Below, one piece after another: positions 55,410 through 64,000 of a stretch of 64,000 bases of DNA. The notes beneath the pieces are model-generated. The model did no database searches and was not told where the DNA came from. It was given only the letters and a program-made list of their open reading frames with translations. Numbering within the stretch: the first letter of the stretch is position 1; each line of letters starts with the position of its first letter. Made by a program: the position numbers and the translations under genes. Source of the stretch: Liolophura sinensis. Its lineage: Eukaryota; Mollusca; Polyplacophora; Chitonida; Chitonidae. The stretch lies in contig NC_088301.1 of the NCBI RefSeq assembly GCF_032854445.1, positions 10,162,281 to 10,226,280 of the forward strand, in the 5' to 3' direction.

Positions 55410-55855
55410 TGAAGCCTCCGTCCTGGGTTCGCGCCCGTCAGTCTCCAATTTGTCTCGATGACGTATACCTCTATGTTAACAGTCAGGAGTTTTACGTGAC
55501 GTCATAAATACACATGTATAGTGTGTGGTGTACACTGTAACAGTTTGAGGTTGACTTCGCTTTCATGCAACGTTAAGTTTATGGACACGTTGTTCACTAT
55601 TGTATTAAGTGCTAAGCCCGACATATTTTATAACAAAGTTTATAATAAAAGAAACTGTAGTTAATATTATGCGCACTTAAATCTCATTAAACCTTTTTTG
55701 ACCAAGGCCATAAAAAATTAAAGTAACACATATAAACCGACTAAAATTCAGTCTGAGCAGATGTGAATTTGTGAGTAGACATGCCGTATACTCGATCCCC
55801 TTGAAATCCCCTATAATATAAGATATTAGGTATAAAACTGCGCCAAAATTCCAAG
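55410..55855. other. Intergenic DNA, one CRE-like site
   Basis: TGACGTCA at 55,497-55,504; nothing else recognised. Confidence 0.45.
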
Positions 55856-56080
55856 ACATTATCAAGGTTTTGGTTTGCACCAGGGTTTTCATTTGAACCG
55901 TCGAAGTAGGACCGAAGTTTTCATTTGAACCATCCGGATTGAACCAAAAGTTTGATTTCAACCATCAGGGTTCGACCATAGTTCTCATTTGAATCATCGG
56001 GATTGGAGCAAGGTTCTCATTTGAGCCATTGGGATTGAACCAAGATTTTGATTTCAACTATCAGGATAAAACCTAGGGTT
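55856..56080. repeat. Degenerate about 36-bp tandem repeat
   Basis: About six copies of a GGTTCTCATTTGAACCATC, GGGATTGAACCAA unit. Confidence 0.85.
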
Positions 56081-56697
56081 GCATATGAGATTGCGTTTAG
56101 CTGTATACTTACAAAAGAACAATAAATAGTCAATAATAATTAGATGGCTAATACTTGGGTAATACCTATGCAGCTACTATATGGTTATTAGAAGCTCGAT
56201 ACATAGATGTAATCCCGATAGAATGAGTCATGGTAGGCGACTGTATATGTAAGTTAATTAGTAACTATAAGTACATCAATACGTATATTGAAATAACAGG
56301 GAACGTCTTGGAAGGTTCAGTACCCATAATGCAATATGCGGAGTGTGACCGAGTGGTTAAGAGACTTGCATGTCAATCACTGGGTCACGTGAGATGTGGT
56401 TTCAGTTTCATTTTCTGTGAAAGGATATTTTTGGATTCCAATGCTTCCATTGTTGTCAGGGCCATGGTGGCATTATGTACACGGTGCTGCCTTTTGGCGT
56501 GGTCTTGTATGAACTTGGCTTGAAACCAGGTGCTATGTGCGTGCCATATGTACGACAATATCACAGTTCTTATACGTAAGAGAGTTCCCCAGTAACTCGC
56601 CAAAACTTGGTGGTTTATTCCTGTGGACAAATCTTAAAATAAATGAACGCATATAGTTTGTAATTGTATACATGGTTAAAACCTTCCTAATAAAACT
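56081..56697. other. Intergenic DNA with a tRNA-like head
   Basis: GTGTGACCGAGTGGTTAAGA (56,342-56,361) resembles a tRNA-Leu/Ser-type A box and is probably a SINE head. No intact B box or cloverleaf could be completed. Confidence 0.4.
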
Positions 56698-56834
56698 TAT
56701 TTATTTATTTATTTGATTGGCGTTTTACACCGTACTCAAGAATATTTCACTTATACGACGGCAGCCAGCATTATGGTGATAGGAAACCGGGCACAACCCG
56801 GGTGAAACCCACGACCATTCACAGGTTCCCGGAG
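56698..56834 (-). mobile_element. SINE (family A), 5'-truncated
   Basis: TTATTTATTTATTTGATTGG, CGTTTTACACCGTACTCAAG, ACGACGGCAGCCAGCATTAT, AAACCCACGACCATTCACAG. Confidence 0.88.
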
Positions 56835-56980
56835 CGCCCTAATGAAATTGGACAGGCAACTGCTGCCACGGTTAGTGCCATACTTGCAAACGGGGCTAAA
56901 ATAATTATTGACTAACTTGTAGGTTTGCATGGGAGATTTATTGATGGTACATAAGGTTGACTGAGTCATAGTTTATGGTA

Positions 56981-57167
56981 TTTATTTATTTATTTGATTG
57001 GTGTTTTACGCCGTACTCAAATATATATCACTTATACGACGGCGGCCAGCATTATGGTGGGAGGAAACCGGGCAGAGCCCATGGGGGACCATCCGCAGGT
57101 TGATGACAGACCTCCCCACGTACGGCCGGAGAGGAAGCCAGCATGAGCTGGACTTGAACTCACAGCG
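56981..57167 (-). mobile_element. SINE (family A) with target duplication, head missing
   Basis: Flanked by the 12-bp duplication TAGTTTATGGTA (56,969-56,980 and 57,168-57,179). The element runs from the TTTATTTATT tail to CTTGAACTCACAGCG, stopping before the tRNA A-box part. The duplication shows that the 5' truncation happened at insertion. Confidence 0.92.
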
Positions 57168-57179
57168 TAGTTTATGGTA

Positions 57180-57745
57180 CCTCAAATTCTTAACCCGCTT
57201 TTCTTCATCAACCATCTAAATGTAGCATTTATTATCTGTTTGTAGAATAGCCGGACGTTTGTCACATATCAGTTGGACTGACTCTGTGTTGTGTGAAGAT
57301 TGTCTGTTGTGCTATGAAGTGATGAAAGTGATAAACGAGCATCAGACCGCGCGTGGTATCGTGACGTCATGCCGGTTAATGTAGCTGTCAGGTGAAACAG
57401 AATCGCACCTGTCTGTCTTTGAAGCGACAATTGCAGTCAGGAAGGATTTCTAATGATCGATGGTATCGGGTGTTTGTGATACCTGTGGATTCTTTGTGAA
57501 AGAGTAGCATTCCCTGGGAGTGGCCGGTCACGTGGTTGTCTGGATGGATAACAATCCTAACATTACATATGGTCAACCTGCTGTTTTAGGGTCAGCTCTC
57601 TAGATGCTGAACAAAAGCGCACTCAGTGATGTATACCTCAGTGCTTGGGTAAGATGCGTCCAAACCAAGAGTTTTGTTACCGCAGAGACGACCGGTGTAA
57701 GATTATGACAGTGCGCACACTACCGTAAAGTCAACGGATGCCAAC
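57180..57745 (+). promoter_or_regulatory. Upstream region of the XKR gene with a CRE
   Basis: Contains TGACGTCA at 57,362-57,369, about 380 bp before the start codon. No TATA box or initiator could be assigned. This should include the promoter or 5' UTR of the gene at 57,746. Confidence 0.4.
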
Positions 57746-59770
57746 ATGGCGGACAGTTCTACGGAGAAGGAGCGCATGTGCTGTTCAGCCACGTGCTTCA
57801 CGCTGTTCATCGTCATCTCTCTCTTCACTCACATCTCGGAAGTGTTTCTCAACGCCGTCTACATTTTCTACGTGTACACAGATACGGTGAACCCCGAGTG
57901 GACGGCCACTACACTGGGCTTTCTTCTTCTTCCCATCGTGGTCACTCAGCTTTTCTCTGCCTTGCTACATCTTCAGTGGCGAGTAGCCCAGAGCAAAGAT
58001 GGTGGGGGCAGGATACAGAACATCCTTCCTGTGGCGCTACTTCATGTCGTTCAGCTCGGCTTCGTATGGAGACACCTGCGCATCCTGAACGAGAGGAATC
58101 CAGTCCACAGGAAGAAGTTCCTGGTAGACGTGTTGTTGTTGAGACTAGTGTTTGCCTTTACATCCTCCCTTCCTCTCTTGTTACTACAAACACATTACAT
58201 CCTTACTCATCAGCCCTTCCACGGGATACAGCTAGCTGCCATGCTAGTCTGTCTGCTATCGACGTCATGGGCGCTGGCGTCATATCGACGTCAACATGAA
58301 TTCTGTGATATTGACAAAGTGATTCTGACCTGGCCAGGCACGATTTTCCGGTGGCTATGGCGGATGGGTGAGGTCACTTCCAGAATCTTGTCCCTGGCAG
58401 TGTTTGCCACAACTTATCATTATTGGACGTTTTTAGTTCTCGGTCTTCACTGGACAACAATGCTGATCTGCATTTGGGCCACCATCTTGGGGACAGTGCA
58501 CCGGAAAGACTTTAATCGCGCCAGTCATGCGCTTATTTGCGTTGCTATTGGCTATGTCTACACATTCGCTCACCTGAATTTCAGCAATCATCGAGCTAGG
58601 TGTAGGTATGTGACGTATTATTCCATTATATTCTTAGAGATATGTGTCTTGGTGGCCGCATGGCTGCTAAGCAACACCTCATGGCGGACAAACATTATAT
58701 CGTATTACCTCATAGCTGTCATCGGTAGTGCTTTTGTACTTTCGGTTATCTCCATGTCAGTATACTACGGCTGCTTTCATATCCCGATATCTAGTGTTCC
58801 CAAAGGGAATTCAGACGTCTGCATTCACGATGGTTGTATCAACTGTAAGTTAAGTCTGTGCACCAAACACAGCAAAGTCTTACAGAGGCCCTTCAACCCT
58901 GGTTGGACCTCACAATATCAAGCAGCCGTCTACGACGGGCACTACTACAAACATGTCCTTCAGGACTCTTTATTGGACTCTGCCTCTGAGCTGGACGATC
59001 GGTTTCGAGGGAACACGTCATTTAACGACAGAGAAGTGGAGATGATCATGAAATCGGGCTCGGACTCAGTGACGTCAGTGGGCCACAACAGGAAGGTAAC
59101 TGTGGAAATTGTTGCAAGTAGTAGTCATGGCAACCCAAACGGTGAGGACGACGTGAAAACGGATTGCCCAGCATCAAAGTCTAAAACCACCAACACCGAA
59201 GTGACGCGAACGACAGCCAGTGCAACCTCAACTCTCAAGAGTAGCCTTGATTTGTATAATAATTTAAACTGTACCCAACTGGAGAAGTCGTTCGACGCCT
59301 CAACCTTGTTAAAGAGCAAGGCGTTAAGGAAGGCGGAGTCACTATCAAGTGCTCTGTTACATTTGGACTCGGAGAACAGCGAGAGTGGCATGTCGCAGCA
59401 CAACCTCAGGGATTATAATCTGACCGTGTCGTCTGTAGGTCTTTCGTTAAAGCGCAATAGTGACTGCGGAAAGCAAACCCATCCTAAAGCAAAGAACCGG
59501 GTGTTAAAGTCAGACGATTCCAATTTGTGGGACAATTCTGTGGAAGATAACAATGCGGAAGACGTTGTCTCCAAAAGGCAAAGCCCGGAAAGCAGTACGA
59601 CAGGCGAGATTTCTGTGGTCGTTAGTGACGTTTTAACGGAAGTGTTTGATGAGTGTGGTGAGCAACCAGTTGATGGAGGTGCTCACCACTCCAGGTCACC
59701 GCTCACCACGGACGTGTCATCCTACATCTGTGAGACTGACAGTGACGATAACCCGGAAATGATAATTTAA
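57746..59770 (+). CDS. XK-related (XKR) family membrane protein, 674 aa
   Basis: Single uninterrupted frame from ATG (context CCAACATGG, a good Kozak match) to TAA. XKR proteins are polytopic plasma-membrane proteins; several (XKR8, XKR4, XKR9) scramble phospholipids in apoptosis. Hydrophobic segments run at about 17-45, 52-75, 92-110, 125-150, 160-180, 212-235, 236-252, 260-277, 288-308 and 316-345. Family-type signatures are LLRLVFAFTSSLPLLLLQTH (131-150) and WRMGEVTSRILSLAVFATTY (205-224). HDGCINCKLSLC (361-372) is a cysteine cluster after the last helix. Residues 380-674 form a hydrophilic, Ser/Thr/Asp-rich tail. Length is close to vertebrate XKR4, 6 and 7 (about 580-650). No textbook DEVD caspase site is seen; SELDD near 412 is a weak candidate. 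The mouth of the frame is not interrupted by introns, unlike vertebrate XKR genes. The 173-codon +1 frame and the 92-codon antisense frame are shadows. Confidence 0.9.
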   Translation: MADSSTEKERMCCSATCFTLFIVISLFTHISEVFLNAVYIFYVYTDTVNPEWTATTLGFLLLPIVVTQLFSALLHLQWRVAQSKDGGGRIQNILPVALLHVVQLGFVWRHLRILNERNPVHRKKFLVDVLLLRLVFAFTSSLPLLLLQTHYILTHQPFHGIQLAAMLVCLLSTSWALASYRRQHEFCDIDKVILTWPGTIFRWLWRMGEVTSRILSLAVFATTYHYWTFLVLGLHWTTMLICIWATILGTVHRKDFNRASHALICVAIGYVYTFAHLNFSNHRARCRYVTYYSIIFLEICVLVAAWLLSNTSWRTNIISYYLIAVIGSAFVLSVISMSVYYGCFHIPISSVPKGNSDVCIHDGCINCKLSLCTKHSKVLQRPFNPGWTSQYQAAVYDGHYYKHVLQDSLLDSASELDDRFRGNTSFNDREVEMIMKSGSDSVTSVGHNRKVTVEIVASSSHGNPNGEDDVKTDCPASKSKTTNTEVTRTTASATSTLKSSLDLYNNLNCTQLEKSFDASTLLKSKALRKAESLSSALLHLDSENSESGMSQHNLRDYNLTVSSVGLSLKRNSDCGKQTHPKAKNRVLKSDDSNLWDNSVEDNNAEDVVSKRQSPESSTTGEISVVVSDVLTEVFDECGEQPVDGGAHHSRSPLTTDVSSYICETDSDDNPEMII

Positions 59771-60719
59771 ATGCTAATCTTTTTCGGGCATCGCAGTTTT
59801 ATCAGAACTAGTTTTAAAATAGCAAGCCTCGATGTGATTCACACTTCACGAACTTTGATTTGGAATATTATCATTGTAGACACTTTTTTATCCTCCCACA
59901 GAATTCATAGAAATGTTAAATTTGTTACAGCAAAACTGTATTTATAACATATCATATAGATAGACACCTGTGTAGTATAAACCTTTGACGAAGTTTAAAA
60001 CAAAACTGTGGGGACGGTGCCGCAAAAATATCATATTTATGATGAAAATCACCATGCATCTTACATATGTCTACAGAATTTATTACCACGGTGATCAAGA
60101 TGGTCACACCATTAATTTGCGGTGTGAAACATAGCCCAAAGCCCATAGAATGACGTTTTTAACAGATTCTGGAGTATTTTCACCGTTTATCCCCTCATAT
60201 GTTAGAGAAAACCCCAACAGTGCATATACTTTCACACGTTTATACATTTTTAAACAAATACTGGATAAATCTTCAATGTTTTCAGCCTCTAAAGCACTTT
60301 TTTCAGTGGAATTTATGCCTACAATTATCACGAAAAAGACGCTAGAATGATTCGTTTGTGTTACTAAAGATGGAAGCAAATTATTTCTCTACACCTCATG
60401 GTTCTCTCAAAATGTTTCATAATACTGGTCACTATAGTGGCTGAAAAGGTCGAAGAATCAGGGTACTCTTCCCGCATGTAGTTTATATATGTTATATATG
60501 TTGTTTGCCCATGAGCATTCCACGACCAGACGACATTTCTGCATTTTGCAATGAAAAGATACCATTGTCACCGCAATTCTGGATAAATTAAACTCTTTGT
60601 CTGACACCGCGCATGTAGTCCTATGTAAACCACATCTTCTCCTTCCTTCTGTTAGCCTTGTCTTGAGTGTGAAGTCTGCCGGAGGATTAAGTACAGTCAG
60701 AACGATATTTATCTTGTAA
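59771..60719. other. XKR 3' flank, probable 3' UTR
   Basis: No close AATAAA. Short frames on both strands at 60,104-60,379 look like chance or old repeat. The first AATAAA on the + strand is at 60,800-60,805. Confidence 0.45.
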
Positions 60720-61030
60720 TGCAATCATGCTTCTTGCTAATCTTATATCACATCCATCTCTCCCAAAACGATGCTTATCTCTTATCTCAATTATCTCTCA
60801 ATAAAATACTCATATCACATCGCAATCATAGCTGTCAATAAGATTTTTATCTCGTAATACAACCATTTTTCCAAGCACACTTTGTCAGCCCTCTCAGCAC
60901 GATGCTTATCTCAGTACAGTCATCTCCATCAGTCTAATGCTTCTCTCATGAGATAAGTTTTCACTACTATGCTTATCTCTTATCTCAATCATCCCAAACA
61001 ACCTTATCTCGTATCACAATCATCGTTCTA
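60720..61030. repeat. Degenerate CTTATCTCxTATCxCAATCATC repeat
   Basis: Loose tandem copies of CTTATCTCTTATCTCAATCA and similar at irregular spacing. Contains AATAAA at 60,800-60,805, a possible end for the XKR transcript. Confidence 0.65.
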
Positions 61031-62585
61031 AATGAAATAGCAAATTGGCCACTGACAGTAAACAGTGACTGTTATTCTACAAGGGCAATATTACAATGTC
61101 ACGTAAGACGTAATAAGGTCATGGTTTGATCGAAGAGTTTTATGCATATTTATGATATGTTCATATCTAAATACATTTATGTCTAAATGCTGTGAAATAT
61201 TTCGTTATTATAAAGAAGAACTGATGGATTGTGAGATAAAAAGTTTAGTAAACCCAGGTGTCAAGAAATCCCAAACAAAATACACCTAGAAGAATTGTTT
61301 GTTTCTATTGCTTAAAACATCATTGGCATATTGGCACTCTGGCGAATAATACTGTGAGCGTGTTCATGTAACGGTAGTTAGTGACAAATCCAAGCTGTGT
61401 ATAGGGGTTTTAACAAATCGTATTTGAAGAGATCTAACATATGACTCTCTGATTCAGTCATCAAAAGTGCTATATACAAAGTTTCCCACGCTTGTCTATT
61501 ACTTAATTTGCAAACCGCAGCTACCTCCGCAGGGGGCCTAGTGATATTTCCGGGTTAATTTTTGCGTCGCAGTCAAAAACCTATTGTCTGATCTGCACTG
61601 CAATAGAGTTGTCATGAGCAAGCGTTTTCGTGAAGATAGTAATATATATTTGTATATATGTATTGACACCTGTAAAAATAATCACAGGTATACAACGCAC
61701 ATATATGTATACATGCATGCATATACTCAATCAGTTTTGTGTATTTTCGTTTTGTTTTTTTTTTTTGTTTTTGTTTTTTTTTTTAAGCAGTGATGTTCCT
61801 CGGATCAATGGTGTTTTTTGTTTTTTACCTCAGGTCATCCCTTTTGTCTGCCTGTATATGCAATGATGGAAATAAACGTTGAGTTATTCATATATATCTT
61901 GAGTTTGTACGCGCAATTCTCTGCTAATATCTATAGCCTGTAGATACCGGTATATGCAAGCACTATGATAAATTAGGGTAAACCAGATTAGCATCTGTAT
62001 AGACTGCTTTCGACGATATCATCCGACAAAAAAGGCTGTGTGTTGAAAAGTGGACGAGGTATGCATACTGATTATATCGCCTCTATAGTCAAGATCGTCA
62101 GCTGAATTCGTCAAAAGGGCTTTTTTTTTAAATTTCAAACTACGTTATTCTATAATTCAACACCCCGCTGTAAGGCAAATTCATTTACACATCGAAGGAC
62201 GTTTGTGTTCTAAGGTTGAAAGGTTTAGCAAATGGGCTGAGGGGCTGTTTTTTTTTCTTTTCTGTCTGTTTATTTTTTCGTTTTTAAATTACTTCGCGTT
62301 GATTCATTTTTTTTTTTCATATATACAACACGTACCAGTAGAAGCTATCAGAAGTCGAACCTAGAACTCTTATGTATATAAGGTTCTGTAACTGACGCTG
62401 TGGAAAATTCACAAATCCTGCTTTGCGGAGTAAAGGAGGTTAACAATATACATGTATATGTGTATTTTTCTGGCATGGCATATACCTTAATTTGTGCCTA
62501 CGAGTCTTGCTGCGCAAAATACTCTAAACAAATTAACAGCTCATCGTCACGTGTCTGCAGGATGAATAATGTTTCTTATGCCCTG
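61031..62585. other. Intergenic DNA, no gene seen
   Basis: T-rich runs at 61,752-61,785 and 62,240-62,320. Nothing else recognised. Confidence 0.5.
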
Positions 62586-62969
62586 TGTCGTATAGTCTAG
62601 CGGTTTAAGGCGCTTGTCTTTCAGTGACCCACAAGGTTCGGGTTCAAAACCCGGGCCTTGTGCAGGTAATTTGTGGATTCCTCGCTCTCTTTGCGTGTCG
62701 GCCCTCGGTAACAAAAACGGTTGACAACGCTCTTGTTTCAATGGCACAGTCTCACATTCGGTAAAGACAACTTCCACTAAAATGCTGTTCATGTTCATAT
62801 ACATGACACGTGAAAAGGGTTTTTGGAAAGATCTGACAGCAACCTGCAGATCGTCCTGCGTTTCTCCGGGGCTATGACCGGCTTCCTCCCACCAAAATGC
62901 TGGCCTCCGCCGTATAAGTGAAATATACTTGAGTGAGGCGTAAAACGCCACTCAATTAAATAAATAAAA
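62586..62969 (+). mobile_element. tRNA-derived SINE with head and family-A tail
   Basis: GTCGTATAGTCTAGCGGTTT (A-box region) and TTCGGGTTCAAAACCCGGGC (B-box region) form a tRNA-like head. From 62,819 the family-A 3' half follows: GACAGCAACCTGCAGATCGT, CCTCCCACCAAAATGCTGG, GTATAAGTGAAATATACTTG, AAAACGCCACTCAATTAAAT. The spacing of about 230 bp leaves open whether this is one element or two. The 134-codon minus frame over it is an element translation. Confidence 0.7.
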
Positions 62970-63154
62970 TGTGGGAAAGTTCATCAGTAACTTGCCAAAG
63001 GTCGGTGGCTTACCCCGGGAACTCTAGTTCCTCATCCCATAAAATAGCTTACCATCGTATATAAATACGCTTCGCCGCTCCAGTATGGCTGGTATTTTAT
63101 TGAACAGAGCTTCTCAAGAACGCAGTGACAAGCTGTAAGGGCGCATATAACTTT

Positions 63155-63478
63155 ATCTTTACCCGGGTTCCGCCCGGTTTCCTCCCACCATAATGCTGGC
63201 CGTGGTCGTATAAGTGGAATATTCTTGACTAGGGCGTAAAACACCAATGAAATGAATATAATTTTATCTTTATCCGGGTTCTGTCCGGTTTCCTCCCACT
63301 ATAATGCTGACCGCCGTCGTATAAGTGAAATAGTATTGAGTAGGGAGTAAAACACCAATGAAATAAATGTAATTTTATCTTTACCCGGGTTCTGCCCGGT
63401 TTCCTCCCAGCATGATGCCGACCGCCATCGTTTTAGTGAAATAGGGCGTAAAACACCAATCAAATAAATAAATAAAAT
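63155..63478 (+). mobile_element. Three tandem SINE 3' ends
   Basis: Three head-to-tail copies of about 105-110 bp start at about 63,155, 63,262 and 63,372. Each runs TTTATCTTTACCCGGGTTCT, GCCCGGTTTCCTCCCA, a GTATAAGTGAAAT block and GTAAAACACCAATGAAATAA. The last ends in AATAAATAAATAAAATAAA. Confidence 0.88.
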
Positions 63479-64000
63479 AAAGATAACTTTATCCGGCCTT
63501 AGTTATACGAGTGTGCTTATTAAGGTGTGTGTCGTATTGCATAATTAAAACTGTTTCACTTAAAACTGGAAAGGAGAAACACGCAGTGCCCAGGGGAGAC
63601 CACCGCATCTAATAAACACTTACCTGAAACTTTCAAAACACAAGGCCGGAGCCGAATTACCGAGGTCTGGTTTCAAACTTCGTATATAAAGTAGAATTTA
63701 AAGTTATATTATACTGTGACTGCTATATGTAGAGAGACTCTGTAAACAGCACGGTTTTATTGGACACATAGGGATTAGACCTACATCTTACCCAAGCCGG
63801 TCCTCCAGATGTGTAAATCAGAAAAATATACACCAGTTCATGAAAAAATAAAAGAAAAGAGAAAAAGAAACGGAAACGGCAGACAGGCCTTCACGATGGA
63901 GGTCATGCCTAGAGTACATAATTGTAAACTGTGAGTTATGTCTTTTTGTTGGCTAAGGTATATGATATAAGTCATTTATTGAGAAAGCATCACGAACATT
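63479..64000. other. Intergenic DNA, no gene seen
   Basis: A-rich stretch near 63,840-63,880. No open frame or element recognised before the window ends. Confidence 0.5.

Noticed and set aside
57778-58299. 173-codon frame overlapping the XKR start
   Set aside because: A +2 shadow of the XKR coding sequence. It lacks family resemblance, whereas the main frame has the XKR signatures.
60104-60379. 91-codon minus frame downstream of XKR
   Set aside because: No recognisable domain or splice context. The complementary + frame is equally open.
62586-62670. Possible tRNA gene (A- and B-box-like segments; also near 21,476 and 56,342)
   Set aside because: A full cloverleaf with paired acceptor and anticodon stems could not be built, and SINE bodies or tails follow. 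Treated as SINE heads.

Overview
The window is eukaryotic and almost certainly comes from a lophotrochozoan, most likely a mollusc. It is AT-rich and dense in minisatellites, and its two clear genes are widely separated. It carries many copies of tRNA-derived SINEs whose 3' domain (TTTTACGCCGTACTCAAGAA on the + strand, with TTTATTTA tails) and a second GTGAGT-tailed family resemble interspersed repeats I associate with molluscan DNA. The species cannot be named from the sequence.

Layout: 1-22,470 holds no gene I can support. It is intergenic DNA with minisatellites (35, 81, 99, about 29, about 30, about 18 and 28 bp periods), SINE pieces and small inverted-repeat elements. From 22,521 to 49,286 (+ strand) lies a split gene for a class I cytokine receptor of the gp130/IL6ST type. 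I assembled it by hand from splice sites, phase continuity and family motifs. It has a signal peptide, an Ig-like D1, five fibronectin-III domains D2-D6 (D2 with two gp130-spaced disulfide pairs, D3 with a degenerate WSXWS), one transmembrane helix and a cytoplasmic tail of about 1,150 residues. Sixteen coding exons (counting 4a or 4b once) give 1,818 codons before the stop with 4a, or 1,816 with 4b. From 49.3 to 57.7 kb there are repeats, a palindromic double CRE and two uncertain minus-strand open segments. At 57,746-59,770 (+) is an uninterrupted 674-aa XK-related (XKR) membrane protein gene. The end of the window is again repeat-rich and includes three tandem SINE tails.

The main finding is that the second half of receptor domain D2 exists in two diverged versions, exon 4a (27,541-27,731) and exon 4b (31,760-31,944). 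Both have intact splice sites, both enter in phase 2 and leave in phase 1, and neither length is a multiple of three. Using both or neither shifts the frame, so exactly one must be used: frame-enforced mutually exclusive exons in the cytokine-binding module of an invertebrate gp130-like receptor. A wrecked third cassette lies just downstream (32,195-32,545). The tail is also unusual. It carries a DSGxxS phosphodegron, two acidic dileucines, repeated YxRF motifs, and an array of more than 50 heptads of the form [D/E]YQRHPS that recalls the layout, though not the sequence, of the RNA polymerase II CTD.

The receptor and the XKR protein have no obvious functional link. The first would signal through JAK/STAT at the cell surface. 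The second is a polytopic membrane protein of the lipid-scramblase family.
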